A DNA stretch of 64,000 bases from Peromyscus leucopus (taxonomy: Eukaryota > Chordata > Mammalia > Rodentia > Cricetidae), in assembly GCF_004664715.2 (NCBI RefSeq), contig NC_051074.1, positions 14,927,178 to 14,991,177 of the forward strand. The letters run 5' to 3'. The position numbers were made by a program, and so were the translations under genes. Each line of letters starts with the position of its first letter. Positions within the stretch are counted from its first letter, which is position 1. The notes under the pieces are model-generated. The model searched no databases. It saw only the letters and a list, made by a program, of their open reading frames with translations, and was not told the origin of the DNA. This document shows positions 25,476 through 37,332 of the stretch, one piece after another.

Positions 25476-25736
25476 TCATTTCTCCTTAATGAAAAAGCAA
25501 GCCAGAGAAGTTTATTTACTAACAAAAACACACAAATAAATAAACAAAACAAAACAAAAATGTCTGTGAAAGAAATGCTTGCAAGACATAAAACGAAGGG
25601 GGAAAATTACTCTTGCTCTCTTAAAGCTACTAAGTTTTGTCAGTTTCCTCACAGTCGGCCCTGAATTCATGACAAGTGGGTTAATGGAGTGGTGAAGACT
25701 AGGGACAGAAGAGTGCTTAGGAAAGGAGCACTTTCG

Positions 25737-25737
25737 T

Positions 25738-25824
<87 letters not shown>
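25737..25824. repeat. (TTCT)22 microsatellite
   Basis: There are 22 uninterrupted TTCT units (88 bases), preceded by a TTTCG variant. The complement is (AGAA)n. The Lys/Glu/Arg reading frame through it is an artefact. Confidence 0.97.
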
Positions 25825-26339
25825 GCTACAGAAAGGAGGTAGAACTGGAGCATGAAATTTTGTATTTTAATTTTCGAGTTAGGTGAAATGATCAAAGATG
25901 TTTGTGAAGACAGCATCCCTGAGATTATATCTAAGTTGAGGTATGAACTTTATAGTCTCTCATATTGTCTTACATTGTTTAACTCAAAGTAGCCAATGAA
26001 TATGCTTTTACCTTTGTTTATAATTTACCTTTTCTATGAAGTTCAATATATCACAATTATCTTTAGTATTTACATTTAAGCATAAACTCCCTAGGGCATT
26101 TTTTGGTTCTTCCAGCCATGTTCCATCTGGATTGTAAAAGTCTATCAGGGTTATAGAATTTTCAGATGATTTTTTCTCTTTTATTTTGTGAAGATTTATA
26201 CTTACTTTCTGTATAGAGATGAAGAGTTTATGCATTTCTACATTAGAAAAGCACCAAGATAGGTTTTCATTGTAAAGTTTTTTTTTTTTCTCCAATCCCT
26301 CCTCATACAATTCTCCCTTGATATTTTAATGAAAATATA
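25825..26339. other. Unique AT-rich DNA
   Basis: A 100-codon minus-strand open frame at 26008-26310 is lysine-rich with no recognisable domain. I see no transposon. Confidence 0.45.
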
Positions 26340-26345
26340 TTTGGC

Positions 26346-26844
26346 TGAAACACGAATTGCTAAACAGTCTTATTAATACAAATCCTGGAGCCAGATATTG
26401 GGGTGAAAGCTGAAAGATCAGAGGAATAGAATAAGCCAGCCATAAGTTCTTACCGCTAGGAAAGCCTCAGCCCAAGAGAGCTACTTCCTATATATTCATG
26501 CCTTATACACCTTTCTGTGCCTTGCCATCTTATTTCCTCTCTCTGCCCATCTACATCACTTCCTTTTTCCACCCAGCTCTATCACTTCCTGTCTGTATGT
26601 CCAGACCTCCAGACCTCTATGGTTAACTAGTGCTGGGATTAAAGACATGTGCCACTATGCCTGGCTCTGTTTCCAGTATGGTCTTGAACTCACAGAGATC
26701 CAGTTGAATCTCTGCCTTCTGAATGCTAGGCTTAAAGGCATGTGCTACCATTGCCTGACATCTGTGTTTAATATAATGGCTGGCTTTGTCCTCTGATCCC
26801 CAGGCAAGCTTTATTTGTTAGAGCACAAATAAAATATCACCACA
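26346..26844 (-). mobile_element. Solo LTR (class II-like) with built-in B1-like module
   Basis: On the minus strand it runs from TGTGGTGATATTTTA (26844) to a TTCGTGTTTCA end (26346), giving TG...CA termini and a length of 499 bases. Six bases flank it: TTTGGC at 26340-26345 and TTTGCC at 26845-26850. One mismatch between them fits the 6-bp duplication typical of class II/ERVK insertions. Inside, at about 26620-26760, are two B1-like stretches (GTGCTGGGATTAAAGACATG and CTTGAACTCACAGAGATCC). The same layout recurs at 50402-51197. Confidence 0.75.
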
Positions 26845-26850
26845 TTTGCC

Positions 26851-28164
26851 CATACTAAAACTTTGAAGCTAAAAGGAATCGCAGAAGGGGGTCTTTCTCA
26901 GCTGGATCTCCCAACATGTAACCATACATTCAGTATTGTAACTCCGTTAATTACCTGATTTTCCATGTCATACAACAGTGAAGTATAGTTTTCTAAAATC
27001 AATTAAAATGCTGTTCTGAGTTTGTGTGTTTGGTTTTACACTTCCTACTATTCAAAGTAAGGAATCCATTTGTGCCACTTTACTTCCTCTACCATTTTTA
27101 AATTCATCTCTTTCCCCATGTGTTATAAATTCATTTTAAAATTCTTGTAAATGTCCAAAAATCCAGTCTTCTCTTTGGACAATGTAGTGCTAATAGGCAG
27201 AAACATTTTTGTATTTAGATTATTTAAATTCCTGACAATTGTGTAGCTTAACAGTTTCTAGACTGTTCAAACTCAATCATTTAGGTTTTCTTCAGCTCAA
27301 GTATAGTTGAGATGAATTAAGAAATTTGTATTTAAGACAAATAGCACACATACAAAGTATCTGGGTTAAATATTTGTATGACTATACTACTTGATTAGAT
27401 TTAGCCATTCCCAACTGGAAGATACTTGTGGTGTAGAAGAAAGAGGCGAGGATTGTAAAATGAGTTGAGTTTAATTGCGTACATATATATGCGTGTAACA
27501 ATGACAATTAAAGAAGCAGAAATCATGAATTTGAGAAGGAATGGTGGGCATGGGAGGAGCTGGTAGGGAGAGCAGATGAGGTCAAAATGATGTAAACACA
27601 TCACTTATGTATAAAATACTCAAAAAAAATCTAAAAATCAGACTGCATTGTAAAGATGAATAAACACAGGGGCTGGACACACTTCTTCCACATAAAGTAT
27701 ATTAAAGGCTGTTAGTCTGATTCTCTTTTTCCCCATAGATGTGTACATTTTCACCAAGGTCCTTGGCTGGCTACAATCCCACTGTGTGTGCCTGTTTGAA
27801 AGAGTCACTTTCATATACATTTGTTCTTTTTATTTTCTCCTGACAGCATACAAGAAAATCATTTAATCTGAAACCTCAAAAACCACTTAATGAAATCTTT
27901 CTATACAATGAAGTCTATGCCCTCACCACAGTTCATTTTCTTTGGTGTTGGAAAACTATAATCTTAATTTTCCTAGTTAAGGAGTTGAAAAGGCTGCTCT
28001 TACAAAATGTTCATGATGACATTTACACAACCTGAGTGACATGACTCCAGAATGAGGGCTCCTTGTCTACTGGCTAAGCCTCACCTGCAAGCCATTACAG
28101 ACAATAATATGGTTCTCAGGGCCTGACCACATTATTTATAGAGCTTGACTGGACTGTCAGAAAA
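26851..28164. other. Unique AT-rich DNA, no gene seen
   Basis: Nothing coding or transposon-like is supported; open frames are at most 67 codons. Confidence 0.45.
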
Positions 28165-28355
28165 TAATAGCAGCATTTTATACTTCTGCTGTGCCTTGCA
28201 TCTAAATGTTCCTTACCAACATGAGTAAATTCTTATATCACTCCTGTGCAGGATTGGATAAATATTATGACATCAAGTTTTACAGATGGGGAAGTGGAAA
28301 ATGAAGCACAGATGTTAAATAATTTTCTTCAATCCCAAGTCACTATATAGCACTT
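28165..28355 (+). repeat. Ancient MIR SINE
   Basis: CTGCTGTGCCTTGCATCTAA, then ATATTATGACATCAAGTTTT, ACAGATGGGGAAGTGGAAAA, TTTTCTTCAATCCCAAGTCA follow the full MIR order from the 5' region through the core. Confidence 0.7.
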
Positions 28356-29194
28356 TTCTGCAAACCACATAAATAATACCAAGGATTATAAGTGATGTAC
28401 AGGAAAGTAGAAGTGGGTGAAGTAAAGAAAGTATGCATACGTCAATTGAATATGGAATAACCGCAGTGGGAGTTGTTAAACTAAGAAAGTTTTTGAGAAA
28501 AGAGAGTGGAATTAAGTCATGGTGGTTTACCTGTAGCATCTATTCCAAAATGACTTGAAATTTGAGAATTAAAATGTCTGTCCTCATTTCAGCTGTTTCT
28601 TCTAGACAAAAGATTGGGAACACACTAGTAAGAAAGTTGAGTGGATTTCAAATGAGGGTTTATGTCTCAGATGGACTCATTATCGGCTTTGATAATGAAT
28701 TTTAGATTGAAAAGGAAAAGATTAGTTGAAAACTTGTGCTTGTTATATCACTAATACCAGAATTTTCCTTTTCAGTAATATTTTTTACTCTTTAATCATT
28801 ATTAACATATGCTCGTGGTTGATTACTTCTTTACTCATCACACAATGTTTATTCATAGGCACACACATATATTAAGCATATTTCATGTGTGTGTATATTA
28901 TGTATGTCATGTATAATTGGTATATATGCAAATGTATAATATATGACAAATTACTATGTAATTTTGTTATAGCTGTACATGCATGCTGATGGTTGCTACA
29001 GTTATTTTAATAATTTTTTCTGGGTCTTGCTTAATATAAATTTTTCCTCTTCTGTTAATAATTTGGTTTCCTTGTGAGCTACTTTCAAATCAAGGTTTAT
29101 CATGCTTTTCTATTTGTACACATGTATGAATAATTAGATATTGCAATATACTGTGATTCCTGTGTGAGAACAGGAACCATTTAAAAAGCCTGCA
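28356..29194. other. Unique AT-rich DNA
   Basis: A loose ATGT/ATAT-rich patch lies at 28860-28950. No gene or named repeat is supported. Confidence 0.45.
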
Positions 29195-29276
29195 CTTTTG
29201 CTTAGATTTGCTTATATTTAGGGTCTGGCATATAGTAGTTGTCCAATAAAATATTTTAAGGACTATTGAATGATTC
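29195..29276 (+). repeat. Ancient L2/MIR 3'-end relic
   Basis: TAGGGTCTGGCATATAGTAG followed by TTGTCCAATAAAATATTTTA and a final TTGAATGATT match the conserved L2/MIR end (GTGCCTGGCACATAGTAGG...CAATAAATATTTGTTGAATG). It abuts the U6-like sequence. Confidence 0.5.
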
Positions 29277-29378
29277 CTTGCTTTAGTATATTGCATATCA
29301 AATAGAATAATATAGAAAAGATTAACATGGCCCCTACACGAGAATGAAATGCAAATTTGTCAAAAGTTCCATATTTTT
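29277..29378 (+). pseudogene. U6 snRNA pseudogene, near full length
   Basis: U6 is the catalytic-core RNA of the spliceosome. The 3' two-thirds are clear: ATAGAAAAGATTAACATGGC, CCCTACACGAGAATGAAATG, CAAATTTGTCAAAAGTTCC and ATATTTTTT correspond in order to the U6 central region (AGATTAGCATGGCCCCTGCG), 3' stem and terminator. The ACAGAGA 5'-splice-site recognition box reads ATAGAAA, and the AGC catalytic triad reads AAC. The 5' end is more diverged. I see no proximal promoter (TATA at -30 or PSE) in the preceding L2-like DNA, so this is a dead retrocopy. The next bases run into L1-like sequence (see findings). Confidence 0.82.
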
Positions 29379-29384
29379 TGATGT

Positions 29385-30480
29385 TAGCTTTTAATCTTCA
29401 AAAATGTGTGATCAATTTTGAATACACATAGAGGCCAGCAATTTAGTAAGGGACCATGAGGGAATGGGCAATCAATGGAGGATGATAAAGCACAATGGTA
29501 TAAAGAGTTAAAGGGAAATAATGGGACAGCAAGGGTTAAAATGGGGTGGGAAATGTTGGTCAGGGTACAAGAAGGTATATGGGGTAGTATAACTACACTA
29601 AAGACCTTTTGAAAAACCTATATGGAAACCTACTTCTTCTGTAGAAGCTTCTGGAAATATATACATATATACATACACATAAAAAAAGCAGTGTAGCCGG
29701 GTAGTGGTGGCACATGCCTTTAATCCCAGCACTCAGGAGGCAGAGGCAGGATGATTCTTGTGAGTTCCAGCCTGGTCTACAGAGCAAGATCCAGGAAAAG
29801 CACAAAGCTACACAGAGAAATCCTGTCTCAGCCCCCCCCCCCCCAAAAAAAAAAGCAGTCTAATAGAGTCATGCCACAGTGGAGACATAATACTCCAACT
29901 AGATATCTCATGCTAATAATGCTAATAAGTAAAAACCCTAGAGTCAGAAATAGGTTCTCTGTTTTTGAGTTTTTGGTCAATGGGGACATAGACTCCCAAG
30001 CAGTATAGGCTATTGCCAACACTCTTGGCTACCCTCCAGAATTTGATAGCTAAGATGCTATGATGGTAGATATTTGAGTAACAAACAAGTGAAAAAATAA
30101 GTTAATACTCACTAGGAAGCTTTTCTTGGTAGAACTCACAGTGCTCGAAAATGCTATGCAAGCTGTAGGAAAAGAATAGTAGTCATTAATCTCAACTGCT
30201 TGTGAAACAGGCAAATTAGAGCAGTTACTGGACTGCCAAGTTATGCCTACTGCTGCAATAGTGGCATTAATGTTATTGGGGTAACCAACAACTTTCTGAT
30301 TTGATCTAATCTCCCACTCTTTAATGGATCCCATACCAGGCAGTGTTAAAGGAATTAAAAACCTGTGTCTAGATAAATTATAAATCCTAGGGGAGAACTA
30401 AATAATGATAGAATACTTTTATTCTTCTAAATTTCCATAATATTAAAAATCTACACTTTCTTTGTGATGACACCATTTGC
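29385..30480 (+). mobile_element. Muroid L1 (Lx-like) derived segment, interrupted by B1
   Basis: AGTAAGGGACCATGAGGG...GGAGGATGATAAAGCACAAT...AAGGTATATGGGGTAGTATA and, after the B1, GAGTCAGAAATAGGTTC...CAATGGGGACATAGACTC and TTGGGGTAACCAACAACTTT are in the style of a long rodent L1 3' region in sense orientation. No coding frame survives. The family assignment is by recognition only. Confidence 0.45.
29696..29854 (+). mobile_element. B1 SINE with target duplications and a C14 tract
   Basis: A full-length B1 runs from GCCGGGTAGTGGTGGC to TCCTGTCTCAG, then 14 C residues and about 10 A. Flanks AAAAAAAGCAGTGTA (29681-29695) and AAAAAAAGCAGTCTA (29848-29862) are a 15-base duplication with one mismatch. 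Confidence 0.92.
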
Positions 30481-30489
30481 AATTATTTT

Positions 30490-31545
30490 TTTTCTGGCAG
30501 TTTTGAAATACAAATTGTTAACTACAGTCATCTTACTGTATAAAAGAATACCAGAAGTTAACAAGCTTGTCTAACAATAACCCATTCCTCCTTCATCCCT
30601 CCAGGGATATTCTTTCTAGTCTTTATTTCAATGAATTTAACATTCTTAGGATCCTCATAGCATTATGATCATTCTCTGTCTTCTTTCTAAGCCTAGCTTA
30701 CTTCACTTAACATAGTATCCTCTACAATTGTAGCTGTTGTTTGAAACATGATTCTCTTCCTTTTAATTGTAAAGTTTTTGCTGTGCACATCTAAAATGTT
30801 AAACATCTGTTCATCCATTAATTTATATTTATAAGTTTTCCATATTATGGCGTTTGTCAGTAAAACTTGAGTGAATATGGAAGTGGAGAAATACCCACAT
30901 AATGATTTCTACTTAAGTTTATGCCCAGAAAAGGAGTTTCTCAATTGTACAACTCTTTTTATTAGTTTTTTAGAGACTTCTACACTATTGTCTAAAATTG
31001 ACTCCACTAATTTATAGTAACAATAACCATGTGGAAAGTTTATCATTTTTACAAGTCCTTACTAACACATTAGTTTTATCTTTTAATAGTCACAAATGAA
31101 GTAGATTTTAGGTGATGTATATTTGTGATTCCACTTATGTCTCTGAGAATATTATATGCATTAAATATTTTCAAATGTCTGTTGATCTTTTGTATCTTTT
31201 GGAAATGCATTTGAAAAAATTACCTATATTTTAATTAAATTATTTGTTTTATTGTCATCAAGTGCTTAATGTTTCTTATATATTTTGTTATTAGTCTATT
31301 TTTTGAAGTGATTTTTTTTTTTTGCAAATAACCACTCCTGTTCTGGCACCATACCATTCTGTTAATTTTTTCTTTGCTTTGCACATGTTTTTGTTTCTGA
31401 CTTTAGTTTAACCAATTTGTTTTCATCTAGTATTTTCAACATTGCTTTGCTATTTGTATATTTTGTGTCTCCATACAAATTTTATGATTATTTTAAACTC
31501 TAAAACTGTTAGTATCATGACAATTTTGATGAGAATCACATTGAA
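30490..31545 (-). mobile_element. Old L1 (L1M-type) fragment, antisense
   Basis: The order of TCCTCATAGCATTATGATC, GCTTACTTCACTTAACATAG, TATGCCCAGAAAAGGAG, TTACAAGTCCTTACTAACAC and TTTGCAAATAACCACTCC follows antisense mammalian L1 3' UTR and ORF2 end, highly diverged. It predates the muroid elements nearby. Confidence 0.6.
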
Positions 31546-31612
31546 TGTATAATGTATAGTATGTAATATATAATGTATAATGTAATATATAATGTATAAT
31601 GTATAGTATGAA
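31546..31612 (+). repeat. Short (TATAATG)n-type tandem array
   Basis: Variants of TATAATG/TATAGTATG/TAATA repeat about nine times over 67 bases at the end of the old L1. Confidence 0.8.
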
Positions 31613-31710
31613 AATATTCTTTTTTTCCATTCATGAACATAGATTATCCTTTCACTTATTTTTTTCTTAAGATCTTTAATACTCTTGAATAATTAATTTA
31701 TAAGATTTAT

Positions 31711-31719
31711 ATTTGTGTG

Positions 31720-31786
<67 letters not shown>

Positions 31787-31790
31787 GTTT
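31711..31790. repeat. (GT)n with regular GTTTGTGT interruptions
   Basis: GT blocks are separated by three GTTT interruptions at nearly even spacing, which suggests that a longer unit was duplicated. Confidence 0.93.
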
Positions 31791-32235
31791 CCTGTGAGAT
31801 TTCTTTTCTTTCTGTTTTCAGTCTGAGATTTAGTTAGGGTCTCTTTATGTGCCCTCGGTTACTTAGAAATCAGTGTAGCCCAGGCTGTTCTCAAATTCAA
31901 GATTTTCTATCCTAATACCCTAAAGGTTACACATGCAGCATCTCTGGCTTTGCTTCCTTGTTTTATTTTATTTTGTTTTTGATTCCCCCTCCCCAGCAAT
32001 TTTATTACTTGTATACAGAAATGCTGCAAAGTTCTATATTTTGGCTTTGTATTCTTCAACTTTTACTGAATTTACTTACTATTCCTATCTTTGTAGAGTC
32101 TTGAATTTTCTACACAGCACATTATTCATCTGCATGCAATAACAATTTAACTTATTTATGTTCAATTTAGAAACATTTTCTTTCTAGATATTGATTTCTC
32201 TGAATAAAACTAGCCAGTGCTGAATAATAGCAATG
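31791..32235. other. No gene; possible B1-like scrap
   Basis: AGGGTCTCTTTATGTGCCC...TGTAGCCCAGGCTGTTCTCAA at 31838-31895 recalls a decayed antisense B1. The rest is AT-rich and unrecognised. Confidence 0.35.
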
Positions 32236-32545
32236 ATCAAATGAGAATCATGCCAGGGATATAAGGACGGCTCAACATATACAAATAAGTGAGCTTGGGT
32301 ATAACACTAAAAGAACAAAGAATACAACTATATGATCTTAAAAAATACAGAGAAAGGATTTAACAAAATTCCACATTTCTTCATTAAAAATTTCATAATA
32401 AATTATGCACAGAAGGAATTTATGCCAACAGGACATATGATAAACTCACCATGAAGAATAACCCAACTTGTACATTCCTCCTTAGAGAGGAGATGAGAAA
32501 AGAACAGGAGTCCTTGAATATCATTCTATGTAATTTTGTAAAGAA
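32236..32545 (+). mobile_element. L1 ORF2 fragment, sense
   Basis: CAGGGATATAAGGACGGCTC and AACATATACAAATAAGTGAG...AAAGGATTTAACAAAATTCC...GGAATTTATGCCAACAGGAC correspond to the reverse-transcriptase thumb region of L1 ORF2. Stops and indels break the frame. Confidence 0.7.
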
Positions 32546-32627
32546 TCAACCCCAGATGTGTACATATTATCATCAGTAATCCTTAGTATAATAATAATAA
32601 ACAATTCATCTATATCCATTAAATTAT

Positions 32628-32630
32628 TAA

Positions 32631-32663
<33 letters not shown>
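32628..32663. repeat. (ATT)12 trinucleotide tract
   Basis: About 12 ATT units form the complement of the A-rich tail of the antisense B1 that follows. Confidence 0.95.
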
Positions 32664-32796
32664 GGTTTTTCAAGATAGGTTTTCTCTTATTGTCCTGGAG
32701 CTCACTATATAGACCAAGATGGCTTCAAACTAAGAGATCTGCCTGCCTCTGCCTCCCAAATGCTGGAATTAGAAGTGTATGCCACCACCTTACTAA
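32664..32796 (-). mobile_element. B1 SINE, antisense
   Basis: GGTTTTTCAAGATAGGTTTTC to GAAGTGTATGCCACCACCTTAC is a diverged but near-complete B1 in minus orientation. Its A-tail has become the (ATT)n tract. Confidence 0.85.
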
Positions 32797-32829
32797 ATTA
32801 TTCCTTTCCTGAAATCTCCTATAACTAAC

Positions 32830-33365
32830 ATTATTTCCCTCAGTAAAGATATTATTATATACTCTTTTAATTTTTATATAAAAAGTTTTTCCATACACTT
32901 CATTTTTATCACATTCTATCTCTTTCCCCAACTTTTTTCAGATCTCCTACACCTCCCTACCTACTCAACTTTATGTTCTCTCTCTATTTTTCATAAAATA
33001 AAACAAAAGCATAAACAGAGGTCAAAACAAACAAATACTCCATCAGCCAAAAATAAATACTTATCAAGCATTGTCAGGCATGGATTCACTATCATGGAGT
33101 GTGCCTCATTAATCAAGAAGTGGTTGGCTATTCCCATAACATTTGTTTTATTATTATACCTGTCTATCTTGAAGGCAGGTCACTGTAAGAGTAGGTGGCA
33201 GTATTTCTATCTGAGCATTACTGACATTGTTTTAAGTTGGGCACCAGCTAGATTTTTCAGTGTTCAATGACGTAAGGAAGTGGTGTATTCAGTAATAGGG
33301 TCTTACTGTCAGGTTATGGAGGAATTAAGCAATAACCTTCATTCACTTTGTACATTTATTGAGTT
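32830..33365 (-). mobile_element. Muroid L1 (Lx-like) 3' region, antisense, internally deleted
   Basis: TCTTTCCCCAACTTTTTTCA, CACCTCCCTACCTACTCAAC, AAGAAGTGGTTGGCTATTCC and TCAGTAATAGGGTCTTACTG match the general sequence of a long rodent L1 3' region in reverse. A related block is at 57965-58800. The assignment is by recognition. Confidence 0.5.
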
Positions 33366-35353
33366 CAAATATTTTCAATCTTGTTATTTCCCAATTATAT
33401 CCATCATGAATATAATTATATATTATTTATTGTATCATTGAACTGAAAAGTTAAATATTTTTCTTTGTGAATTGCTAGATTTCTGGGTATTTTAAAAACA
33501 TATTTTACTCCAATAATTGCTAATAAATCAGTCAAACATATATTCTGTATGGAACTAGCTTCCATATATATTTGCTGATCACAGATGCACTGATTGGTAT
33601 ATCTCCATAGGAAATAGCATTAAAATGAGAAGGAATAATCACCTCCATGCTGGTTCACAATGGATACTGTATCAAGGGATCTGTCCAGATAAACAGAAAT
33701 AACTGAAGATGTTGACAGCTGTATCCACCTGGGTTATGCGTTCATGGGAAAGTTAACAGCAGGAGGTAGCTAGAACATGAAAAAGTCACTATCTTTAGGT
33801 AAAGAGCTGCCAAAAAACAATGAACGGTGGTAGAAAGCACTATGTAACACTGCCGTGCAATCTCCAGCTGTGATAGTATCATGATTGAAAGAGGCTGCCT
33901 CATGCTGAACGAAGACTAACAAAATGATACAGCTCCTGGAGAAGTGAAGGCAGGCATAGTGGGACAAAAATGTATCCATTCTGGCTGTCATTGACATCTT
34001 CCAAATATGGTCAGAGTTCTATGCATAATGTTTCCATTCAAGTTGTGGGATAGGCAATGACTAAATCAATTAATTTTAGTCCATACCTTCAGATGACAAG
34101 CCTAGGCAATATTCTGGATATTGAAATTTGTAAATCTGTGACATCAAGTTTAATGCAATGAAAAGGTATTTCTCAAAATATTATTAGAGATAATGAAGTT
34201 TCCCAAGAAAAATACAGATAAATTGTTTTGTCTTGTAATGATATAATTGGAGTAAAGAATAGTCTTACATAGTTGTAGGAGTGAGAAGTTGTATTGTAAA
34301 ATGCACAGTTTCACTTCCTCTATATTCTTAATGTCAATCACATGGTTTATCACATAGGTACACTACGTGCTGAGTGCCCTAGTGAGGTAGAAGGTGAACA
34401 AAGTTTAAGAATGCATGTAAGTGCATAGCAACAGCAAGTAGTAATCAAAAACGTGAGTGTGGAATCACTAGGGTTCTTTGGAAAGAGTGAATTATCCTTC
34501 CCCTGCCCCAGGAATGTATGATTTTTAGTGTCAGGAATGCTGGGTGTGTGGGTCTAACCTTTGCAATGCTTGGCAACTGCTTCTTTGCATGAACTGGACT
34601 GTTATATACCTGGTGGTGGTCCATCAGAAGGAAGGGCTTTCTTAACATAATAATGGCCATGTTCCTTAGCCAAGCATTTTGTCTTCATGGTTGTGCATAC
34701 ACAGAAATGGTCAGTCACAAATATCTTTTACCCTTTGTCTAATTTATATAACTGACTCTGCTGATGGCAAGCTCTACTTTTTCTAGGCCTAGGTCATCTC
34801 ATTGACTTGAGGTTCTGAGATGAGTAATCTCTTTGTGAAACTCTCCTTCAGGTTACTCTATGTGACAGTAGTGTGTGCTTCCTCATAAGAACATCATCTA
34901 AAAATAAAAAGAAAGCTGAAGGCTTTTGATTTTCTGGAGAGCCCTAAGTAAAGAGCAAATCCACATACGGTATGGAGGTCAGTACTCAGATATTACATTT
35001 AAAATTGAAAAATTAGGAAAAACATTAAAACCATGATTAAGAGAAATTAGAGATTACAGAAAACATAGGGTATAAAATTCTATGTATATGACAGAACATA
35101 TAGAAAAATCAGATAAAGTCATGAAGTCAAGCAGACATCGACAAGAAAGATGTTGGGATTAAAGAAAGCTACTTTAGTTTTTATTTATTCCATTATCTTT
35201 AGGTAGAGGGTAATACTTGCATATTTGCAACCAACTGAGCTACTGGAGGGAAGCAAAAATAATGAGGGTATTGAAGATAAAGCAAGATTGTTCATTTCTT
35301 ATGTCACTGGAGTTATGAATGTCTCTATCAACTGATACTTCTTAAATAACTTC
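33366..35353. other. 2 kb of unique DNA, no gene seen
   Basis: Open frames at 33770-33997 and 34445-34660 (both minus) show no known domain. No transposon is recognised. Confidence 0.45.
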
Positions 35354-35359
35354 CAGTCC

Positions 35360-35735
35360 TGCTGTGGGACGGTCTTTCTGTACACTGTGAATATATGTTG
35401 CTACTCTTGGTTAATAAAGCTGTTTCTGCCTATGACAACACAGAATATAGCCAGGCAGAAAATCCAAGAGAGATACAGAGGGAAGAAAGGCAGAGTCTGG
35501 GCAATGCTGTGAGTCTCCAGGGGATCAAGATGTAATAGAACACAAGTAAAGCCATGAGACATGTGGCAATATGTAAATAGAAATGGGTTAATTTATGATG
35601 TAATATTTAGTTAGAAATAAGCCTAAGCCATAGACCCAACAGTTTATAATTAATATTAAGACTCTGAGTGATTATTTTATAAAAATGGCTACTGCCCGGG
35701 TAGAACCAGGCACGATCAATAAACTTCAGTCAACA
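35360..35735 (+). mobile_element. Solo LTR, class II (ERVK-like), with perfect 6-bp duplication
   Basis: It starts TGCTGTGGGACGGTC and ends CAACA, 376 bases in all. CAGTCC stands immediately on both sides (35354-35359 and 35736-35741), an exact 6-base target duplication. Inside are GGTTAATAAAGCTG (polyadenylation-like AATAAA), GCCAGGCAGAAAATCC and GAAATGGGTTAATTTATG. No internal retroviral sequence follows, so it arose by LTR-LTR recombination. Confidence 0.82.
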
Positions 35736-35741
35736 CAGTCC

Positions 35742-37220
35742 TTCTTGGAAGTCTAAACACTTACTTTTGTAGTGCTGTGAGGACAAGATAGCCAAAAATC
35801 AGTAAAACAAGATTCTCAAAAAGCTGCTAAGTTAGGGTAACATGGAGAAGAATCCACTTCAAAGATGTCAATACAGTAATTGCTAAAGCCTCTGGGTATG
35901 TTACTTAATGGCAAATGCCTTGATGTAGACATTGTTATCTTAGCAAAATAGGGGAAAATTGACTAATTAGGAATTTAAATGTGGAAGATATTCTTCAATC
36001 ACTCAACACACATATATATTTGGGCATATATATGCACGCATACATATATATTTGCATACATACATATGTACATATATTATGGATACACACATGCACATGC
36101 ACATGCATGTGTGCATGCACCCACACCCATATTGTTAATAGAAAAGACAATGTTATGAAATCCACTCACAGAAAGTACTGGGTCATAAAAATGTGATGAT
36201 TCTGACTTAGGTCATGTAGGAGTAGCTACATATCAACAAGGAAACAGCTAAGGATTAGTCTCTTCAACAGCAAGCAAAATCAAAGAAGTAATTGTAATCA
36301 GCCTCCAATTTTAGGCCGCTAAGCCCAATATTGAATGTTTCCATGCAATGAAGATGTTTTGTTTAAGGAAATACATTTGTGTAATTTTGTTGTATCATGG
36401 CTAGGAAGCTAGTCTGAAAGTACATTCAGAGTATGATCTTAGGTTTCCTTGAATAAAGAAACAAAATATCACAGAACACCTTAGCTAGCTTGGTAAGGGC
36501 AAATGCCTATCTTGAAAGACACTATAAAAGATGAGAAAAAAGTAACAGAAAGGAAAGTCTATAGTGGTCAGCGTGGTTGGTTAACTATGAAACATTAAAA
36601 TGTATGCACAGAAACTCCATTATTACTCAGCAATTTATAAATGTTCACATTTATCAGGAGTGTGTGGATGATTATGACAAAGAGGGGAACAGGGATGTCG
36701 TTTAATACCAAGCAGGGCTGGGTGGTGCCAGCTGTTGTCATCCGAGCAATGTCCTCCCTCGCATCCCCTCCAAAGACTGCACAGTGATCTAGTTCACAAT
36801 TTTGCCTTCTCAGGTGCTGAAGAAGCTCATTATGTATGGTGGAATCAAAATTAGCACTGCAATGATCATAGAGGAATTTGATTTAAATAATATCATTTCA
36901 ATATTAACTAATTGAAAACTGTCATGAATTTATCTCTATCTTCTATTTCAGGAAATAATTTAAAAAAATTCTGGAACTTTCAAAGAATGTGAATAGAAAA
37001 ATATTTTAAGTGAATTAAATAATGAAAATATTTAATTATTGCATATTCAGTATGTCTTGTACTTTGCTAGCATTTATACCCAGTCTGTGCAGCTCCTCTG
37101 CCCTACTCTAGATTTTTTTTTTAAACTAAAGGCTAGATTCTATATAAAGGAAACAATATATAATACTTGTCCCTTCATTTTGATTCCAGCATATTTGAAT
37201 TAATATAAAATATGAAAGAA
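35742..37220. other. Unique DNA with an ATAT/CATG-rich patch
   Basis: The patch at 36005-36110 mixes CATATATAT and GCACATGCATG motifs. A GC-richer piece at 36700-36800 is unique. No gene is seen. Confidence 0.45.
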
Positions 37221-37237
37221 TGTGTGTGTGTGTTTGT

Positions 37238-37332
<95 letters not shown>

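Noticed and set aside
25512..25916. 134-codon minus-strand frame with KERKKERK repeats
   Set aside because: Its core is the (TTCT)22 tract. The flanking parts show no homology I can recognise.
29277..29378. Functional U6 snRNA gene
   Set aside because: The ACAGAGA and AGC catalytic motifs are mutated, the 5' half is eroded and no snRNA promoter elements precede it.
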